From positions 570,057-634,056 of the forward strand of contig NFUW01000001.1 of assembly GCA_002127285.1 (NCBI GenBank): a stretch of 64,000 nt of DNA, written 5' to 3'. This document shows, piece after piece, positions 60,834 to 64,000 of this stretch; within the stretch, counting starts at the first letter, position 1, and each line of letters begins with the position of its first letter. The notes beneath the pieces were generated by a model. That model saw nothing but the letters and a program-made list of their open reading frames with translations, was not told where the DNA came from and ran no database searches. Position numbers and translations under genes: made by a program. Source of the stretch: Chitinophagaceae bacterium IBVUCB1. Its GTDB lineage: Bacteria > Bacteroidota > Bacteroidia > Chitinophagales > Chitinophagaceae.

Positions 60834-61196
60834 ATGCACAACAGAAAAATCAATAACCTTTCTTATCTCAAAGACAGGCGAAAGGAGTTGAGGAACAACC
60901 TTACACCTGCTGAGGCTGCTTTATGGAAACTATTACAGAAAAGCCAGCTTAAAGGCAGAAAATTCAGGCGGCAGCATAGCATTGATAATTACATTGTTGA
61001 TTTTTATTGTCCTGCCGAAAAATTAATAATCGAACTGGACGGTCAAGTACACAACAGCCCTATAACAGCACTCAATGATGCCGACCGCGACAATCACCTG
61101 AAATCACTTGGTTATAAAATATTACGGTTTGAAAATAAATTGGTTTTTGAAAACACCGAGTGGCTGTTGGACGAAATAGAGCGAGCGTTTAACTAA
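60834..61196 (+). CDS. DUF559 endonuclease-domain protein
   Basis: A 120-residue protein of the DUF559 family (Vsr/PD-(D/E)XK-like fold). LRNNLTPAEAALWKLLQKSQL is the hallmark start, then GRKFRRQHSIDNYIVDFYCPAEKLIIELDGQVH near residue 40-75 with the Asp and Glu-x-Asp active-site residues. KSLGYKILRFENKLVFENTEWLL closes the fold. Nuclease activity is inferred from fold. The start is the ATG at 60834; a TTG two codons earlier is less likely. It lies directly after the 102-bp repeat array. Confidence 0.9.
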   Translation: MHNRKINNLSYLKDRRKELRNNLTPAEAALWKLLQKSQLKGRKFRRQHSIDNYIVDFYCPAEKLIIELDGQVHNSPITALNDADRDNHLKSLGYKILRFENKLVFENTEWLLDEIERAFN

Positions 61197-61391
61197 GCAC
61201 TATTTCAAAACGCTAAAGACAATGGCAGAAATTGATGAATTGGAGGTTAATTGTGATTATGTGTTATAAACCAGTACTACAAATTGGTATAATCAAAACA
61301 ACAGTACCGTCGGCTCTTGTGAGCTAGTTAAGAATACGCAATAGCTGGGCATTTGTACGTTACAATATATTTGTCAACTGCAAATATTGCA
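61197..61391. other. Intergenic region without recognisable feature
   Basis: About 195 bp of A/T-rich sequence between convergent genes. I see no convincing gene, hairpin or promoter. Confidence 0.5.
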
Positions 61392-62018
61392 TTAGCAAAT
61401 AATATTAAAAACAACTGAGCCTAATTTACGTACATAGCCGTCAATATAAGCCTCAATTTCTTCAAAAAAAACCTTGTCGCCCTGCTTTAGTTCGTCAAAC
61501 CATTTTTTTACTTCTTCATCACATTTCGGACCAATGATTTTTTTGCTTAATTGTTGTCCATCACACTTTAGTATTGTAACCTCAAAACTCTTAACATCAT
61601 AGGTCGTACTATTTCCATAATAATTAAGTCGCTTTAAGTTTTCATTTAGGTAAATGCTAAGTTTGCTTTGCTTGATATAATTAGGCTCTCCACCCCCATC
61701 CATAATTGGATTAGGCAGAGACTTAATCCTGAATTCTTGTTTGCCAATTAGTTTATTATCTCTTTTAGAGTATAAACTTAATGTTGTGTATCCTTTTCGA
61801 TTTAATGTCACGATATATTTACAAGGGTTGTCAGTTGGTTCTACTTTGCCGTAATTCGACACTAGCTTCAAGTCTTTACATTTATACATATTTGCAGCTA
61901 ATGTTATTTCGTTAGGCATATCTACAAACAATATATTCACCTTGCTTGCAATAACAAACTCTTGTGCATTACAAGTAAAGTATGTCATTCCTACGATAAA
62001 CAGCAGAATAGTCCTCAT
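61392..62018 (-). CDS. Secreted protein resembling the GldM C-terminal region
   Basis: A 208-residue protein. The signal peptide is MRTILLFIVGMTYFTCNAQ. The mature part resembles the C-terminal domains of gliding/T9SS protein GldM. One unit starts FVIASKVNILFVDMPNEITLAAN and ends FRIKSLPNPIMDGGG; the next has SFEVTILKCDGQQL, WFDELKQGDKVFFEEIEAYIDGYVRKLGSVVFNI. The GldM N-terminal helix and long periplasmic linker domains are missing. It stands alone between DUF559 and truB. The match is from memory of the family pattern. Confidence 0.65.
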   Translation of the reverse strand: MRTILLFIVGMTYFTCNAQEFVIASKVNILFVDMPNEITLAANMYKCKDLKLVSNYGKVEPTDNPCKYIVTLNRKGYTTLSLYSKRDNKLIGKQEFRIKSLPNPIMDGGGEPNYIKQSKLSIYLNENLKRLNYYGNSTTYDVKSFEVTILKCDGQQLSKKIIGPKCDEEVKKWFDELKQGDKVFFEEIEAYIDGYVRKLGSVVFNIIC

Positions 62019-62299
62019 CTTATAAAGTTACAAAACAGGTAGATTTATGACTAATTATATTAATCAGATAATATTTAACGTATATTTGCTATAATAAAAT
62101 CCTGTAAAATGCCATTCAATCACCTATATCAAAAAACACATCAGCCATCACACAAAATCAGCACTTCACTACCCTGAACTCAAAGCGAAACAATTTGCAC
62201 ACCGTCAAAAAACGGCAACAAAACGAAACATTTTTAACTATTGGTTGCAAAAAACTACCCTATTCAAGTGTTTGCTACCAAAACGAAACAGTTTTTGTG
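62019..62299. other. Intergenic region with repeated CGAAACA words
   Basis: About 280 bp before the truB stop. Three copies of (G/A)CGAAACA at 62185, 62223 and 62283 are visible. The last pairs with CTGTTTCG at the truB stop (CGAAACAG ... CTGTTTCG, 62284-62309), a possible weak terminator. Confidence 0.4.
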
Positions 62300-63007
62300 C
62301 TATCTGTTTCGGGCGGGTGGCTTTTCACTATAGCCCCAGTGTAGTTTCCACTGGTCGGGGGTGAGGGCATCTGCCACATCAAAGTCGCCTATTTTGGTAC
62401 GGCGCAGCTCCTGCAGGTAGCCGCCACAACCAAGAGCAGCCCCAAAGTCGTTAGCCAGAGAGCGTATATATGTACCCGTGCTGCAAGCTACCCTAAAATG
62501 TACCTCGGGCAGGGCTATATGAGTTATCTCAAAAGCGGTAATGGTTATGGGGCGTGGATGCAGTACTATCTCTTTGCCTGCCCTTGCAAGATCGTAAGCA
62601 CGCTCACCCTCTTTCTTAATGGCAGAATGGATGGGTGGCACCTGCATTATCTCACCTGTAAACTGCTTTACGGTTTCGTGTATGGCGGCTTCGGTAATGT
62701 GGTCGTAAGGTTGGGGGTTCTCGGGCTTGCTTTCCATATCGTAGGTAGGGGTAGTAGCGCCTAGGTGTATAATGCCCGTGTACTCTTTGGGCAAGCGTTG
62801 ATAGTCGCTAATCTTTTTGGTATAAGTGCCTGTGCAGCAGATGAGCAGCCCCGTAGCCAGCGGGTCCAGCGTACCTGCATGGCCTATCTTCACCTTTACA
62901 AGGCGTTTCACCATATTCACGGCGTCAAAAGACGTCCATCTGTATGGCTTGTCTATCAGCAATACGGCACCCTCTTTCAGTTGTTCTTTGGCAGGCAAGG
63001 CTAACAT
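62300..63007 (-). CDS. truB: tRNA pseudouridine(55) synthase
   Basis: A 235-residue TruB enzyme forming pseudouridine 55 in the tRNA T loop. GAVLLIDKPYRWTSFDAVN near residue 12 and the catalytic AGTLDPLATGLLICCTG near 45 with its Asp are intact. QVPPIHSAIKKEGERAYDLARAGK near 120 and CSTGTYIRSLANDFGAALG near 178 complete the family motifs. There is no PUA extension, as usual for shorter versions. The ATG follows a TATCTTTG box by 5 nt. Confidence 0.96.
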   Translation of the reverse strand: MLALPAKEQLKEGAVLLIDKPYRWTSFDAVNMVKRLVKVKIGHAGTLDPLATGLLICCTGTYTKKISDYQRLPKEYTGIIHLGATTPTYDMESKPENPQPYDHITEAAIHETVKQFTGEIMQVPPIHSAIKKEGERAYDLARAGKEIVLHPRPITITAFEITHIALPEVHFRVACSTGTYIRSLANDFGAALGCGGYLQELRRTKIGDFDVADALTPDQWKLHWGYSEKPPARNR

Positions 63008-63012
63008 GGGCG

Positions 63013-63020
63013 CAAAGATA
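63013..63020 (-). promoter_or_regulatory. -7 box abutting the truB start
   Basis: TATCTTTG on the minus strand, then CGCCC and the ATG. Same arrangement as at psd. Confidence 0.4.
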
Positions 63021-63084
63021 ATACCCCAACCCTAAAGGGCTGTTATTTTTAAAGCCCCCTTTAGGGGGTTAGGGGGTTTACCTT

Positions 63085-63092
63085 TAACTTTG
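63085..63092 (+). promoter_or_regulatory. -7 box abutting the DAHP synthase start
   Basis: TAACTTTG, then CCCC and the ATG at 63097. It faces away from the truB box in an 89-bp divergent gap that also holds a C5/G5 hairpin (63053-63075). Confidence 0.4.
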
Positions 63093-63096
63093 CCCC

Positions 63097-64000
63097 ATGT
63101 CTTTTTTCAAAACGGGCAGGCAACCGTTTATCATAGCCGGGCCGTGCAGTGCCGAAACGAGGGAGCAGGTATTGGAAGTAGCGGCAGGTATTGCCCGTCT
63201 GCCAGTTGGACTGTACCGCGCAGGTGTATGGAAGCCCCGCACACGCCCCGGCAGCTTTGAAGGCAATGGCATAGAGGCGTTGAAATGGCTGCAAGAGGTA
63301 AAGTCTGCTTATAATATACCAGTAACAGTTGAGGTAGCAGAACCTTTGCATATAGAGCAGGCACTAGCACATGGTATGGATGTATTGTGGATTGGTGCGC
63401 GTACTACGGTCAACCCGTTTCAGGTGCAGCGATTGGCAGATGCACTAAAGGGGGTGAATATACCTGTGATGGTAAAGAACCCTGTGAACCCCGATGTGGA
63501 TTTGTGGCAGGGTGCTATAGAGCGCATGATGCAGGCAGGCATTACTGATATTGCCGCTATACATAGGGGCTTTTCTACTTATCAGGCTGCATCTGTATAT
63601 CGCAATCAGCCCAACTGGCCGATACCCATTGAACTGAAACGCCGCAACCCCGAACTGCCCATCTTCTGCGACCCGAGCCATATTACCGGCAATCGCGAAC
63701 TGGTAGCTGATATAGCTCAAAAGGCAATGGATATGGGCTTTGAGGGACTGATGATAGAAACGCACCCCAAGCCACCGCAGGCATGGAGCGATGCTGCCCA
63801 GCAGGTAACACCCGCAAGGCTTGCCGAGATATTGGAGCAGCTTGTGGTGCGTCAACAGCATACTACAGATAGCAGTCGAGGGCTGACATTGGAGCACCTG
63901 CGCCAACAGATGGATAGCCTTGATGCGGAAATCATAGACCTGATAGCCCGCCGGATGGAACTGAGCGAGCGCATGGGAGGAGTAAAGAAAGCTTGCAACA
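63097..64000 (+). CDS. DAHP synthase / chorismate mutase fusion (partial)
   Basis: The first 301 residues are present; the 3' end lies beyond the right edge. The N-terminal KDPG-aldolase-type DAHP synthase has IIAGPCSAETREQVLEVA near residue 12, RAGVWKPRTRPGSFEG near 40 and PIFCDPSHITGNREL near 188. From about residue 265 a type II chorismate mutase begins (LRQQMDSLDAEIIDLIARRMELS). The fusion catalyses the first shikimate step and the chorismate-to-prephenate step, a common arrangement in Bacteroidota. No symbol is given because naming varies. Confidence 0.93.
   Translation, partial: MSFFKTGRQPFIIAGPCSAETREQVLEVAAGIARLPVGLYRAGVWKPRTRPGSFEGNGIEALKWLQEVKSAYNIPVTVEVAEPLHIEQALAHGMDVLWIGARTTVNPFQVQRLADALKGVNIPVMVKNPVNPDVDLWQGAIERMMQAGITDIAAIHRGFSTYQAASVYRNQPNWPIPIELKRRNPELPIFCDPSHITGNRELVADIAQKAMDMGFEGLMIETHPKPPQAWSDAAQQVTPARLAEILEQLVVRQQHTTDSSRGLTLEHLRQQMDSLDAEIIDLIARRMELSERMGGVKKACN

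Overview
The window looks like a chromosomal segment of a Bacteroidota bacterium, most likely Chitinophagaceae or a close relative. Supporting signs are -7 promoter boxes of the form TAnnTTTG, futalosine-pathway menaquinone genes (mqnB, mqnD), a PUR-alpha-like DUF3276 protein, a GldM C-terminal-like protein, modest GC content and weak Shine-Dalgarno signals. No phage, classical insertion sequence or CRISPR array was seen.

Positions 1-41420 (minus strand) hold one nearly gap-free surface polysaccharide cluster of 35 genes, cut by the left edge. It starts at a Wzc-type tyrosine kinase (38976-41420). It carries 14 glycosyltransferases, an initiating sugar-phosphate transferase paired with a PglD/NeuD-type acetyltransferase, GDP-L-fucose synthesis (gmd, fcl), a UDP-glucuronate 4-epimerase, and a WlbA/WlbB/WlbC-like 2,3-diamino-uronate set. 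It also has a WbpG-like amidotransferase with a polysaccharide-type HisF but no HisH. Further modifiers are four asparagine-synthetase-like amidotransferases, a NodU-type carbamoyltransferase, an acyltransferase-3 protein and a methyltransferase. Export genes are a Wzm/Wzt ABC transporter, a Wzy-like membrane protein, Wzc, and a divergently transcribed Wza-like lipoprotein (41667-42467). The predicted product is an acidic polysaccharide with amidated, carbamoylated and fucosylated residues.

Positions 42500-46760 hold an outer-membrane barrel, DUF3276, mqnB, a pterin synthase, folE and a striking tRNA-Pro locus. In that locus a small GIY-YIG nuclease gene sits between a truncated tRNA-Pro-like 5' part and an intact tRNA-Pro(GGG). 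Two tandem 112-bp units follow, each with a tRNA 3' part and a terminator.

Positions 46758-60319 are mostly housekeeping and envelope genes: mqnD, hpt, a LysM glucosaminidase, an O-methyltransferase, a LOG protein, a sodium:solute symporter, a barrel protein, a GlcD-like oxidase, a small Lys/Cys-rich secreted protein, psd, cdsA, a CPBP protease and dxs.

Positions 60333-64000 start with four copies of a 102-bp hairpin-rich tandem repeat directly upstream of a DUF559 nuclease gene. A stand-alone GldM-C-like secreted protein, truB and a DAHP synthase/chorismate mutase fusion cut by the right edge follow. The two most unusual loci are the GIY-YIG/tRNA-Pro unit and the repeat/DUF559 unit; the amidotransferase-rich polysaccharide cluster is the most unusual pathway.
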